A stretch of 64,000 bases of DNA from assembly GCA_023957125.1 (NCBI GenBank), contig JAMLHL010000006.1, forward strand, positions 62,001 through 126,000, in the 5' to 3' direction. Origin of the DNA: Chitinophagaceae bacterium (GTDB taxonomy: Bacteria; Bacteroidota; Bacteroidia; Chitinophagales; Chitinophagaceae). The notes beneath the pieces are model-generated. The model made no database searches. It was given only the letters and a program-made list of their open reading frames with translations, and had not been told where the DNA came from. The position numbers and the translations under genes are program-made. Below, in pieces: positions 26,016 to 34,857 of the stretch; within the stretch, counting starts at the first letter, position 1; each line of letters starts with the position of its first letter.

Positions 26016-26214
26016 TGCGGTCGGTAACCCCGAGGCAGGAGGGTCAGACCGCAGTGAATGTGGGACCCGAAAGTTCGGGATATGAAAATGCCTGCCCTGA
26101 GCTTGTCGAATGTGCCTGCGCTGATGGAGAGAAGGGCGGTGCCACCCTGAGCCTGTCGAAGGGAGGGGTGAAAATGATCCGCGGTCGGTACCCGAGGCAG
26201 GAGGGTCAGACCGC
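26016..26214. repeat. Two hairpin repeats plus two CCCTGAGCYTGTCGAA motifs
   Basis: TGCGGTC / GACCGCA (26016-26022 with 26047-26053) and GCGGTC / GACCGC (26181-26186 with 26209-26214) each enclose a similar insert, GGTAACCCCGAGGCAGGAGGGTCA and its near copy. They belong to the same family as the larger arrays at 27.3 and 28.4 kb. Between them CCCTGAGCTTGTCGAA (26095-26110) and CCCTGAGCCTGTCGAAGGG (26145-26163) occur, an intergenic motif that I recall as widespread in bacteria. A long ORF runs through this stretch into the next gene, but its start is placed at 26285. Confidence 0.65.
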
Positions 26215-26284
26215 AGTGAATGTTGGTTCCGGAGGTTTGGGATATGGAGACAAAATTGCTTTCGAAAATATTTGCCGTATAGAT

Positions 26285-27325
26285 ATGAGGTTGTCGTTAA
26301 ATTTTATTTTACCTGTTTCCGTTTTTTTGTTTGCCGGCTGTTTAGATATGAAGGAGAAGATGGTTTGTCCCGGGTATGAAATGACCCTGATCACCGAAAG
26401 TTCGGAGCCGTTAATAGGCAATAGCCATCATGGTTCCACCGGGATCAAAAGAGGATTTGAAGGAGGAACGATTTTTAAACAGGGAGACGAATACAGGATG
26501 TTCATCACCGAGATGCTTCGATCCGATTATAGCGGAACCCAAACCGGATACTGGAAAAGCAAAGATGGAATACAATGGAACAGGGTCGCCACTATCCAGC
26601 AATCAGATGAAGATATAATGGGCCTCAAAGGTTCAGTCTGGTCTCCCATGCCTTTTTTCAACGAGCAGGAAAACCGCTGGAATTTGTTTTATGTCGGATA
26701 TAGTGAAAAAGGAGTTCTTAAAGGAAAAGTTTACAGGGGAGTATCCGATATGGAAGGTGAAAAAGGGTTTGCCGGTCCTTATGAGGATGCGCCCGGTACC
26801 GTTTTGTCTTTTGACGATAAGGAGAAAGATCTTTGGGAGGATATCCAGGGTAGTGATTCTTTTTTTCCTTTCCCGGTAGGGTCAGGGTGGTATGCATTTT
26901 ACGGTAGCAGTGATGGCAGGGCGAACTGGTTCAACGGAATAGCTATGGCAGATAGTCTGGGAGGCCAATGGAAAAGGGATTCTGTCCGGACGCCAACCTT
27001 CACATATAGTGAGAATCCTATAGTAACAAAACTTGGAGACGGAATGTATTTCTGTGTTTTCGACGACTTATCTTATGGCGAAAAAAGCAGCACTATTGGG
27101 TATGGATATTCAACGGATGGTATCAACTGGAAACAGGAAGTTTTTAAATTCTCTATGCCCGAGTGGGCAACCAATATAAGAACGCCACAGGCTATCATTC
27201 CTATACCGGAAGAGAATAATGCCTACTGGTTGTATTTTACCGCCGCCACCCCTTCGGGCTTTTACAGTTTTGGCAGGATGAAGGTGAAGGTCGCTTTACG
27301 GCCGGTACCTGACCAAGGAAGTTAA
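26285..27325 (+). CDS. Five-bladed beta-propeller glycosidase-like lipoprotein (GH43/GH32 type)
   Basis: A 346-residue lipoprotein (PVSVFLFAGC, Cys19). The mature part shows repeated propeller-blade patterns: GGTIFKQGDEYRMFITEM, TGYWKSKDGIQW, GSVWSPMPFFNEQENRWNLFYVGYS, GWYAFYGSSDGR, ENPIVTKLGDGMYFCVFDD and GYGYSTDGINWKQE. This is typical of GH43-like and related furanosidase-clan proteins of Bacteroidota. Catalytic residues could not be assigned, so it could be a non-catalytic propeller. The upstream 96 codons (from 25997) are repeat-derived and lack a signal peptide; the ATG at 26285 is preferred. A hairpin-repeat array begins just after its stop codon. Confidence 0.6.
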   Translation: MRLSLNFILPVSVFLFAGCLDMKEKMVCPGYEMTLITESSEPLIGNSHHGSTGIKRGFEGGTIFKQGDEYRMFITEMLRSDYSGTQTGYWKSKDGIQWNRVATIQQSDEDIMGLKGSVWSPMPFFNEQENRWNLFYVGYSEKGVLKGKVYRGVSDMEGEKGFAGPYEDAPGTVLSFDDKEKDLWEDIQGSDSFFPFPVGSGWYAFYGSSDGRANWFNGIAMADSLGGQWKRDSVRTPTFTYSENPIVTKLGDGMYFCVFDDLSYGEKSSTIGYGYSTDGINWKQEVFKFSMPEWATNIRTPQAIIPIPEENNAYWLYFTAATPSGFYSFGRMKVKVALRPVPDQGS

Positions 27326-27330
27326 TAAGC

Positions 27331-27616
27331 AGTCGGCACCGAAGGTCAGCCCGCAAGCCAGCCAGACCCTTTCCAATCCAACCCGGTCTGGTGGTGGCGC
27401 ATACCGACCGGCTTGTGGTCGGCACCGAAGGTCAGACCACAAGCCAACCAGACATTTTCCAATCCAACCCGGTCTGATGCCGGCGCATACCGACCGGCTT
27501 GTGGTCGGCACCGAAGGTCAGACCTCAAGCCCACCGACTCTTTCCAATCCAAGCCGGTCTGATGGTGGCGCATACCGACCGGCTTGTGGTCGGTACCGAA
27601 GGTCAGACCACAAGCC
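27331..27616. repeat. Array of four structured 86-bp repeats
   Basis: The block GGYACCGAAGGTCAG recurs at 27335, 27421, 27507 and 27592 (periods 86, 86, 85). In three copies it is the loop of a long stem, GGCTTGTGGTC with GACCACAAGCC (27410-27420/27435-27445, 27496-27506/27521-27531 with one mismatch, 27581-27591/27606-27616). A second conserved segment, TTTCCAATCCAACCCGGTCTGATG then GCGCATACCGACCGG, holds another 6-bp inverted repeat CCGGTC/GACCGG. It lies in the space between two convergent genes, the propeller lipoprotein and the sigma factor. It gives rise to several overlapping minus-strand ORFs that are not genes. Confidence 0.8.
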
Positions 27617-27663
27617 TTCCGTGCAGCAAAAACATAAATGAAGCCACTAAGAGCAAATTTTAT

Positions 27664-28191
27664 TTACAGTGTAATGCAACCCACCACCCCCATTACCCAA
27701 AGCCAGAAGGAGTCCGAGTTCATCTGGTTGCGAATTACTTTGAGCGCCCTGTCTAAATGGTTGCGGGCGGTACGTACCGTAATGCCCAGGGTTTCCGCGA
27801 TCTGGGGCAACGACAGTCCTTCCCGTTTGTTGAGGGTATATACTTCCTGTTGCCGGGTGGGCAGTGATTTTATAACGGCTTCCAGGTGGGCGTCAATATC
27901 CTGCTGCACCAGTTTGCTTTCCGTTCGGTTCTCGGTTTTCTGCAGGTGATACCACACCTCTTCCTGGTAAGTTTTTTCCCTGGCTAATTTTTTGAAATGA
28001 TCAATTACGTGATTTTTCGCCATCTTCAGGATATAGTTATCCACATCAGTCACTACTGATAGTTGCTCGTACCTGTTCCACACTTTCATCATCACGTCCT
28101 GCGTAAGATCATCTGCGAGATTGGTATTCTTTACAAACTGTAGAATAAAGCGATAGACTTTCGCCCTATAATATGGCATAATAATTTCCAT
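27664..28191 (-). CDS. ECF-type RNA polymerase sigma factor, N-terminally short
   Basis: A sigma-70 family member of the type that controls Sus operons. Region 2 is visible as YYRAKVYRFILQFVKN, LADDLTQDVMMKVWNRYEQL and ILKMAKNHVIDHFKKLA. Region 4 is LPTRQQEVYTLNKREGLSLPQIAETLGITVRTARNHLDRALKVIRNQ. The tail ends in a hydrophobic WLWVMGVVGCITL, as in many paralogues. About 20 residues usual in front of region 2 are missing, and no good start codon lies upstream. A TTG at 28218 would add nine residues. The gene is divergent from its presumed partner FecR (28696), although such pairs are normally collinear. It is flanked on both sides by hairpin-repeat arrays. Confidence 0.82.
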   Translation of the reverse strand: MEIIMPYYRAKVYRFILQFVKNTNLADDLTQDVMMKVWNRYEQLSVVTDVDNYILKMAKNHVIDHFKKLAREKTYQEEVWYHLQKTENRTESKLVQQDIDAHLEAVIKSLPTRQQEVYTLNKREGLSLPQIAETLGITVRTARNHLDRALKVIRNQMNSDSFWLWVMGVVGCITL

Positions 28192-28210
28192 CTTCAAACA
28201 TGATAAGCGG

Positions 28211-28260
28211 TTAATCAAACTGAAATGATGAAAATGATTTTCCGATGCTGTTTGAGAGAC
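28211..28260. repeat. First copy of a direct repeat flanking the 28.3-28.5 kb hairpin array
   Basis: The stretch from TGAAATGATGAAA (28221-28233) through TTCCGAT-CTGTTT-GAGAG has a close copy at 28611-28662. This copy overlaps the 5' end of the sigma gene region. The other lies just before the FecR gene. The two copies run in the same direction and are 400 bp apart. Confidence 0.55.
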
Positions 28261-28327
28261 TTCATCAGTACAAGGTAAGAATTGTTTCTTAATAAGAGAA
28301 AAATATTTGTGAGGTATTAACCTGCGC

Positions 28328-28540
28328 CTACGGTCGGCACCCGACGAAGGAAGGTCAGACCGTAGCCGGTGCGTCAGGCTTTTTTCAATCCAACCCGGTC
28401 TGATGCTGGCGCGTACCGACCGGATTGTGGTCGGTACCGAAGGTCAGACCGCAATCCCACCGACTCTTTTCAATCCGGTCCGATGCTGGCGCGTACCGAC
28501 CAGGCTGTGGTCGGTACCGAAGAAGGTCAGACCGCAGTCC
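28328..28540. repeat. Second array of the structured repeat, in the sigma/FecR divergent region
   Basis: Three stems of the same family: CTACGGTC/GACCGTAG (28328-28335 with 28358-28365), GGATTGTGGTC/GACCGCAATCC (28422-28432 with 28447-28457, one G-U) and CTGTGGTC/GACCGCAG (28505-28512 with 28530-28537, one G-U). The core loop GGTACCGAAGGTCA is kept in the middle copy, while the stem bases change in pairs between copies and relative to the array at 27.4 kb. The array sits in the promoter region between sigma (leftward) and fecR (rightward). Confidence 0.75.
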
Positions 28541-28610
28541 GCAACCGATGGCAGAACGAAAACTAAAAATAAATCGTAGTCCGGCTGGTCAAAATGATCC
28601 ATTCCGCAGT

Positions 28611-28662
28611 TGTAATTAAGTGAAATGATGAAATAATATTCCGAATCTGTTTTATGAGAGGC
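28611..28662. repeat. Second copy of the direct repeat, upstream of fecR
   Basis: TGAAATGATGAAATAATATTCCGAATCTGTTTTATGAGAGGC is a diverged copy of 28221-28260, sharing 13 identical leading bases and most of the rest. It ends about 35 bp before the FecR start codon. Confidence 0.5.
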
Positions 28663-28695
28663 TCCAATGCATGTAGAATTTGAAACAAAACGAAA

Positions 28696-29673
28696 GTGAA
28701 CAATCAACGATTCAATTATTTATTAGAAGCGTACAGAAAAGGCGCTATAAGCCAGGTTGAGTATAAGGAACTGATCTGGATGCTGGGGGAGCCCGATATG
28801 GAAGAGGAGCTGGAGCCGCAGTTAACCGGTTATTGGCATAAGGAACAGGAAACGAAAAATGAAGAAAGTGCATCATCCCCGGAAATCCTGATGGAAACCG
28901 GAAGAAAGAAGAGCTACCGGTACCTGGGTATTGCTGCCTCGGTGGTACTGTTGTTAGGATTGTTTTATTACCTGTGGGGAGTGCAGCACTTCTTTGGACA
29001 GCAGGAAAAAATGTACAGCACCGGTTTTGGCGAACGCTTAGAGATTGAATTAGACGATGGCAGCCAGATCACCCTTAATGCTCATTCCACCCTGAAATGG
29101 AAAGAAGGCTGGGAGAAGAAAAGAGCGCGGGAGGCCGTGTTGGACGGGGAAGCGTTTTTTAAAGTAAAAAGACAAAATGGAATGCCTTTCACGGTACACA
29201 CCAGCGATGTGTCGGTAGAGGTATTGGGTACATCATTTAATATAGACAACAGGGAAGCAACAACAAAAGTATATCTGGACGAAGGGAAAGTTAATTTGAA
29301 ACTGAATGCCGAAACGAATAATAACAATCTGCCGCAGGAAATGATCATGAAGCCGGGAGACCAGATTAGCTACAGTGCACAAAAAAAGAAGATAGAAAAA
29401 ACGGAAGGGCAGACCATGATCACTGCGGCGGCCTGGAAGATGAACGTGCTCAATTTCAAAAACATGCAATTCAGGGAAGTGCTGGATTTGTTAGCGGACA
29501 TCTACGGACAATCCTTTGAATGCGAAGACAAAAAGTTATTAAGTACCCCGATGTATTTAGGGGTACCTTATTCCAACTGGGAGGCGGTGAAGCAGGCGCT
29601 GGAATTGTCCCTGAATATCCGGTTTCAGGAAACCCGGTCACAACACTATAGGGTGCTGATGCAGCAAGACTGA
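28696..29673 (+). CDS. FecR-type anti-sigma factor
   Basis: A 325-residue membrane-anchored anti-sigma factor. A short cytoplasmic part (residues 1-70; YLLEAYRKGAISQVEYKELIWML) is followed by one membrane helix (YLGIAASVVLLLGLFYYLW, about 75-93). The periplasmic FecR domain (GFGERLEIELDDGSQITLNAHSTLKW, DGEAFFKVKRQNGMPFTVHT, VEVLGTSFNI) and a C-terminal STN-like domain (FREVLDLLADIYGQSFE) complete it. Start is GTG at 28696. It should relay the state of the SusC transporter that follows 35 bp downstream to the ECF sigma factor encoded divergently. Confidence 0.9.
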   Translation: MNNQRFNYLLEAYRKGAISQVEYKELIWMLGEPDMEEELEPQLTGYWHKEQETKNEESASSPEILMETGRKKSYRYLGIAASVVLLLGLFYYLWGVQHFFGQQEKMYSTGFGERLEIELDDGSQITLNAHSTLKWKEGWEKKRAREAVLDGEAFFKVKRQNGMPFTVHTSDVSVEVLGTSFNIDNREATTKVYLDEGKVNLKLNAETNNNNLPQEMIMKPGDQISYSAQKKKIEKTEGQTMITAAAWKMNVLNFKNMQFREVLDLLADIYGQSFECEDKKLLSTPMYLGVPYSNWEAVKQALELSLNIRFQETRSQHYRVLMQQD

Positions 29674-29708
29674 ACATTATCTAATCAATTAAAATAAAAA
29701 CTGATGCT

Positions 29709-32700
29709 ATGAGAATAAAGCATATTCTTCCCGGCCTGTTGGCGTTGATCTTTTGGTGCGGGTCGCTCTTTCCTTCTGTAACCCAGGCCAGTCCCATGGT
29801 CAAAGAAAAGATGACGCTATTGGAGGCCATTGAAAAAATCAGTAAGCAGTATGATGTGTATTTCACTTTTGATATGACTCTCGTATCGAAAGTGGAAGTG
29901 GATTATGAGCAGAGTTTGTACAGCTCCGCTGAAGACGCGCTGGTGCGTGTGCTGAAGGGAACGGGATTGAAGTACAAATTCTTCGATCACCGTTTTGTGA
30001 TCATCTATAAGGATGACGCAAAAGGGCTGGAATCTCTAAAGCAGATGTCGAAGCACTTAAGCGGTTTGATCAAAGAGGGAGAGAATAAATTAGAGCCCGT
30101 TGGGAAAAGAGAGATACTTAACATAAGCCGATTGCCGGATCAATCTATCTTAAAAACAGTGACGCCGGTGGCTTTCTCGGTTGAGGGTACCGTTACAAAT
30201 AATCAGGGAGAAGTTTTAGTAGGTGTTACGGTGCAGGTTAAAGGCTCGAATACGGCCACGACAACCGATGCCAATGGGCATTTTAGCTTGAATGATATTG
30301 AAGCCAATGCAACTTTAGTGATCTCTTACGTGGGCTTTGAAACGCAGGAAGTGAAAGTGAGAGGCCAGGCAAGCCTGAAGATTACGATGGTATCGGCAGA
30401 CCAGGCATTGGAGCAGGTTGTGGTGGTGGGTTATGGGAAACAATCCAGGAGCGTAGTAACCACTGCCGTTTCCAAACTGGATGATAAAGTGCTTGAGAAT
30501 GTGCCTTATGCGAATGTGGCATCTGCAATGCAAGGCACTCTCTCCGGTGTCAGGGTTCAGAGCACTTCGGGACAACCGGGTGCGGCTCCAAGAGTGATCA
30601 TAAGAGGGGGGACATCTATTAATAACCCTAATGGCGCTTCTCCTTTATATATTGTAGATGGTATTACCCGCACACAGATAAATGATATATCTTCCGAAGA
30701 TATTGAAAGCCTCCAGGTATTAAAAGATGCTGCTTCAACTGCTATATATGGAGCGCGGGGATCTAATGGCGTAGTAATCATTACTACCAAATCAGGAAAA
30801 GCCGGTAAAACGCTGGTGACTTATTCTTATGATCACACTATATCAAAGGTGGGTAAAATGTATAACCTTGTAAAAGCCAAAGAATATTTGGAGCTAAACA
30901 GATCCGGTATTGTTAACAGGGCGCCGAAGTTTGGCGATGCAACCAGCAGGCTCATCTTACCAATGGGGTATGGCACAGGCAATGATTTGACGAACAGTAC
31001 TGCTTTTACGACACAATATTTGACGCCTGATAACGAGTACAAACTCCAGGAAGGATGGCAGAGCATGCCTGACCCTGCAGATCCATCAAAAACGATCATT
31101 TTCCAGGATAATGATTTCCAGGCGCTCACTTATCAGACAGGGGTATCAAATAACCATCATGTGGCTGTCTCCGGCGGTACTGATAAGGCGACTTTTCATA
31201 CAGGTATAGGATACATGGATAACCAGGGAACTGTTATCACTACCGGCTACAACAGATTGAGTTTTGATTTGAACGGCGAGTTGAAGGTAAAAGATAATTT
31301 AAGTTTCGAGGGGCGTGTTTTGTATTCCAGTTCCAACCAAAAAAACTCGTCGTTTAATACTGCGACTACTTTTTATCGTTCTGCAGGGCTTGCTCCCACA
31401 GGTAAAGTTTATTTTGAGGATGGCACTTTGGCGCCAGGAACTAATTCAGGAATCGGAAACCCGCTTTACCAAATGAATACCCGTGTAGATAAGGGTACAA
31501 GTGAAAATCTGACGATTGCACTTGGGGCTCATTGGGATATTTTACCAGGGTTATCGTTTGATCCGCAAATTTCGATGTATAATATTACTAATGATGGATA
31601 TACTTTTCAGCCGGGATATTGGAACGGTCCGGTTTCGTATGTTACTTCCCGTAATGCCAATGGTAATACATATAGATGGCGGCAATACCAGGCTGATGCC
31701 GTATTTTCTTATGTCAAATCTATAAAGTCTTCTCATAATATAGATGCTAAGGCTGGCTTTTCGTATTATAGCCGTAAGGTGTCGTCTTTGAGCGCCAGTG
31801 GCAGAGGAGCTTCTACAGATTTAATTCCTACACTAAATGCTGCCGGCGAGGCTACTGCCGTTTCCAGCTCCATTAGTGACCAGATTATTGCAGGGTATTT
31901 TGGAAATGTGAATTACAATTATAAACTGAAGTATCTTTTATCTGTAAATGCCAGATATGATGGAGCTTCTAATTTGGGTACCCATTATAAATGGGGGTTT
32001 TTCCCCGGCGTTTCGGTAGGATGGAATCTTCATAAAGAAGAATTCTGGAGAAGTATGCCGTCTGATTTTTCAAGTTTTAAAATACGTGGAAGCTATGGTG
32101 TAAATGGGAATATCAGCGGGTTATCGGATTTTCAATCGGAAGGTGCTTATGGTGTAGGATCCATGTATAATGGGAATGCAGCTATTCAAAATACAATATT
32201 GCCCAACTCGGATTTAAGATGGGAACAGTCTAAAACATTTAATATTGGGACGGATATTGGATTATTCAATGGCAGAGTGAGTGTCCTTTTTGATTATTTC
32301 AACAGACACACGGAGAATCTTATAACAAGTTTATCATTACCTCGTTCAACTGGTTTTGAGAGCATATTTACAAATTTAGGTAGCTTGGAAAACAGGGGGG
32401 TTGAACTGGAAATAAGTGCAAGGATTTTACCTTCTGTATCTGCCTTTCAATGGGAAGCTTCCTTCAATGCGTCTAAAATAAAAAATAAAATACTCACGTT
32501 ACCCGATAATGGCACTCCTAATAATAGAGTAGGGGGCGATTATGTTTGGGATCCAAAATTGAAGGACTATGCATGGAAGGGAGGTTTGCAGGAAGGTGGA
32601 ACTATTGGGGATATGTACACTCTTAAACAAATAGGTATCTATGCAACGGATGCTGATGCTGCTAAGGGTCCGGTTTATACCTACATCGCAGGTGCAGATA

Positions 32701-33296
32701 AAACCCAGTTTGGTGGTGACACTCAATGGTTGGATAGTGATGGTAACGGTCTAATTGATAGCAAAGACCAGGTGTATATGGGAAATATATATCCGACATG
32801 GACAGGAGGATTTAGCAATTCACTCAGTTACAAAAATTTTGCACTTTATGTGAGATTGGATTACACTACCGGCCATACCATATTTAACTATGGTAAGCTT
32901 TTCCTGGACATGAATGGATATTCAGACGGCACTTTTACGCAGGAAAAATATGATCAGTCATGGAAGAAACAAGGAGATGTTGCACAGGTTTCAAGATATT
33001 ACTGGGGAGGCGAAAGAATACAGCGAAATAATTTCCTTGCTGTAACGGATCGCGGTAATTCTATTTTTTATCAAAGAGGCGATTTTCTCTGCGTGCGTGA
33101 GGTAACTCTTAGTTATCATTTGCCAGCCCGCCTGCTGAGGAAAATTAAGGTAAGTAATATCCGGTTCAATGTTACCGGTAATAACCTGCACTACTTTACC
33201 AAATATGAAGGGCTAAACCCCGAAGACGGAGGAAAGGACGATGGACGATACCCACTTCCCCGCAATATTATATTTAGTGCAAATATTTCATTGTAA
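29709..33296 (+). CDS. SusC/RagA-family TonB-linked outer-membrane transporter with STN domain
   Basis: This 1,195-residue glycan importer has a signal peptide to about residue 27 (SLFPSVTQA), then an STN domain at about 35-110 (MTLLEAIEKISKQYDVYFTF...). A carboxypeptidase-regulatory-like domain follows at about 155-225 (GTVTNNQGEVLVGVTVQVKGSNTATTTDANGHFSL). Next are the conserved VVVVGYGKQSRSVVTTAVS segment, the plug (RGGTSINNPNGASPLYIVDG, DAASTAIYGARGSNGVV) and a 22-strand barrel. The STN domain marks it as the sensor arm of the sigma/FecR system. It forms a pair with the SusD that starts 16 bp after its stop. Confidence 0.95.
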   Translation: MRIKHILPGLLALIFWCGSLFPSVTQASPMVKEKMTLLEAIEKISKQYDVYFTFDMTLVSKVEVDYEQSLYSSAEDALVRVLKGTGLKYKFFDHRFVIIYKDDAKGLESLKQMSKHLSGLIKEGENKLEPVGKREILNISRLPDQSILKTVTPVAFSVEGTVTNNQGEVLVGVTVQVKGSNTATTTDANGHFSLNDIEANATLVISYVGFETQEVKVRGQASLKITMVSADQALEQVVVVGYGKQSRSVVTTAVSKLDDKVLENVPYANVASAMQGTLSGVRVQSTSGQPGAAPRVIIRGGTSINNPNGASPLYIVDGITRTQINDISSEDIESLQVLKDAASTAIYGARGSNGVVIITTKSGKAGKTLVTYSYDHTISKVGKMYNLVKAKEYLELNRSGIVNRAPKFGDATSRLILPMGYGTGNDLTNSTAFTTQYLTPDNEYKLQEGWQSMPDPADPSKTIIFQDNDFQALTYQTGVSNNHHVAVSGGTDKATFHTGIGYMDNQGTVITTGYNRLSFDLNGELKVKDNLSFEGRVLYSSSNQKNSSFNTATTFYRSAGLAPTGKVYFEDGTLAPGTNSGIGNPLYQMNTRVDKGTSENLTIALGAHWDILPGLSFDPQISMYNITNDGYTFQPGYWNGPVSYVTSRNANGNTYRWRQYQADAVFSYVKSIKSSHNIDAKAGFSYYSRKVSSLSASGRGASTDLIPTLNAAGEATAVSSSISDQIIAGYFGNVNYNYKLKYLLSVNARYDGASNLGTHYKWGFFPGVSVGWNLHKEEFWRSMPSDFSSFKIRGSYGVNGNISGLSDFQSEGAYGVGSMYNGNAAIQNTILPNSDLRWEQSKTFNIGTDIGLFNGRVSVLFDYFNRHTENLITSLSLPRSTGFESIFTNLGSLENRGVELEISARILPSVSAFQWEASFNASKIKNKILTLPDNGTPNNRVGGDYVWDPKLKDYAWKGGLQEGGTIGDMYTLKQIGIYATDADAAKGPVYTYIAGADKTQFGGDTQWLDSDGNGLIDSKDQVYMGNIYPTWTGGFSNSLSYKNFALYVRLDYTTGHTIFNYGKLFLDMNGYSDGTFTQEKYDQSWKKQGDVAQVSRYYWGGERIQRNNFLAVTDRGNSIFYQRGDFLCVREVTLSYHLPARLLRKIKVSNIRFNVTGNNLHYFTKYEGLNPEDGGKDDGRYPLPRNIIFSANISL

Positions 33297-33312
33297 CCTT
33301 AAAAGCAGAATT

Positions 33313-34782
33313 ATGAAGACAATATATAAAATTATTTACTGCGTACTGGTACTTAGCTCGTTCTCGTGTACAAAAACAATAGATGTATCTCCCACCAGTA
33401 TCATCACAGCAAGCTCGTTCTGGAAAACTGAAGATGATGCCAAAGGTGCATTGAATGGAATGTATGTGGATTTAAGAAGTACATCTGAAGCCATATTTGT
33501 GACAGGAGATGAAAGAAGTGAGATATATGAAGGCGGCGTATATGGCGGGGCAAGCTATCCTTTATACCAAAACGCTATGACAGCCGAAGCGCCGGCTCAT
33601 CCCGATTGGTACGGTTACTACAAGGCGATAAACAGCGCCAACCTGATTTTGAAATACGTGCCGGATATTACTTTCAAATCGGACGACCAAAAAAATTCAA
33701 TACTTGCCCAGGCATACACTACGCGTGCGTTTATTTATTTTACCATGTCAAAAACCTGGGGCGATCTGGTATTGAGAACCGAACCCACAGAGAGTGCTGC
33801 TGCAGAGGTGACCCAGAAGGCACGTTCACCAAAAGATGAAGTGTTTAAATTGATTAAGGCAGATATAGACAAAGCCATTCAGCTTTTCCCGGATAATAGT
33901 TTTTCAGAGGGAAGAAGCGTGTGGTCAAAAGCTGCAGCGAATGCGCTTAAAGCTGACGTGTATTTGTGGACAGCGAAAACAATGAATGGAGGCCAGGCTG
34001 ATTTTACAACAGCGCTTGATGCCTGTAATGCCGTACAAACAGCAGATGTAACATTACTACCTGATTTTTCTGATATATTCAGGTATGGCAATAAAGGAAA
34101 CGAAGAAGTAATTATGGCTATCAGATATAATGAATTGGAAGGTGGGAATTTTTTCTGGCACTTGTGGATCATAGGTTCCGCAGTACCAGGTAATATCAGT
34201 GCAGAAGCCAAGAGTATTATTCTACCTGTTGGTGGTGGACAAGGGATTATGGTTATGACTGCTTTAGTTCGTAATCAGTTTACAAATGATGATTCCAGAA
34301 GAAAGGGATCTTTTTATGAAATCTATACATTCAATCAGGATGGTGATAGTACTTTCTATACTTCTGTCTGTTTAAAGGGAAGTGGGATAGTAACCGGGGG
34401 TAACCGGGTTTTTTGCAGCGATGTTATTTTATATCGGTATGCTGATGTTTTGCTAATGAAAGCGGAAGCCAAAAATGCATTAGGACAGGATCCTTCTGAT
34501 GAAATAAACCAGGTGAGGGAAAGGGCGTATGGTACAGCTTTTAATAGCCATGTATTTGTGAATGGCAGCCCTGCACAGAATGACGATGCCATCTTGAAAG
34601 AAAGGCTTTTGGAACTTGCATACGAAGGTAAAAGATGGTGGGATCTGGTTCGCTTTAATAAAGCATTTAATCTTGTTCCCACACTCCAGGGCAGAGCAAA
34701 TGATAAATATTTATTGTTATATCCTATCGCCAATACTGTATTGAGCCTGGAACCATTAGTGAAACAAAACCCGGGCTATTGA
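33313..34782 (+). CDS. SusD/RagB-family surface glycan-binding lipoprotein
   Basis: A 489-residue lid protein of the upstream SusC. Lipoprotein signal LVLSSFSC (Cys19), then the tetratricopeptide-like SusD fold with SFWKTEDDAKGALNGMYVDL, YYKAINSANLILKYVPDI, AQAYTTRAFIYFTMSKTWGDLVLRTEP and the C-terminal ILKERLLELAYEGKRWWDLVRFNK. The ATG at 33313 gives the proper signal sequence. The ORF is open 24 codons further upstream, inside susC. Ligand unknown. Confidence 0.94.
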   Translation: MKTIYKIIYCVLVLSSFSCTKTIDVSPTSIITASSFWKTEDDAKGALNGMYVDLRSTSEAIFVTGDERSEIYEGGVYGGASYPLYQNAMTAEAPAHPDWYGYYKAINSANLILKYVPDITFKSDDQKNSILAQAYTTRAFIYFTMSKTWGDLVLRTEPTESAAAEVTQKARSPKDEVFKLIKADIDKAIQLFPDNSFSEGRSVWSKAAANALKADVYLWTAKTMNGGQADFTTALDACNAVQTADVTLLPDFSDIFRYGNKGNEEVIMAIRYNELEGGNFFWHLWIIGSAVPGNISAEAKSIILPVGGGQGIMVMTALVRNQFTNDDSRRKGSFYEIYTFNQDGDSTFYTSVCLKGSGIVTGGNRVFCSDVILYRYADVLLMKAEAKNALGQDPSDEINQVRERAYGTAFNSHVFVNGSPAQNDDAILKERLLELAYEGKRWWDLVRFNKAFNLVPTLQGRANDKYLLLYPIANTVLSLEPLVKQNPGY

Positions 34783-34857
34783 TAAAGATACAAAAGGCAT
34801 GTTGATCCTGCGGCATCGCAAATTCATTCTTACGCAAAGCTTTTTAAATTGGAAATA

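Noticed and set aside
25997..26284. 96-codon N-terminal extension of the beta-propeller lipoprotein
   Set aside because: Encodes repeat-derived sequence without homology; the lipoprotein signal begins at 26285.
27237..27573. Overlapping minus-strand ORFs with repeated MPTTSRSVCA or MRHHQTGLDW
   Set aside because: They arise from the tandem hairpin repeats and carry no domain, signal peptide or promoter.
27331..27616. Regular 86-bp spacing suggesting a CRISPR array
   Set aside because: Almost the whole unit is conserved, including the parts that would be spacers; repeats are palindromic hairpins and no cas genes are nearby.
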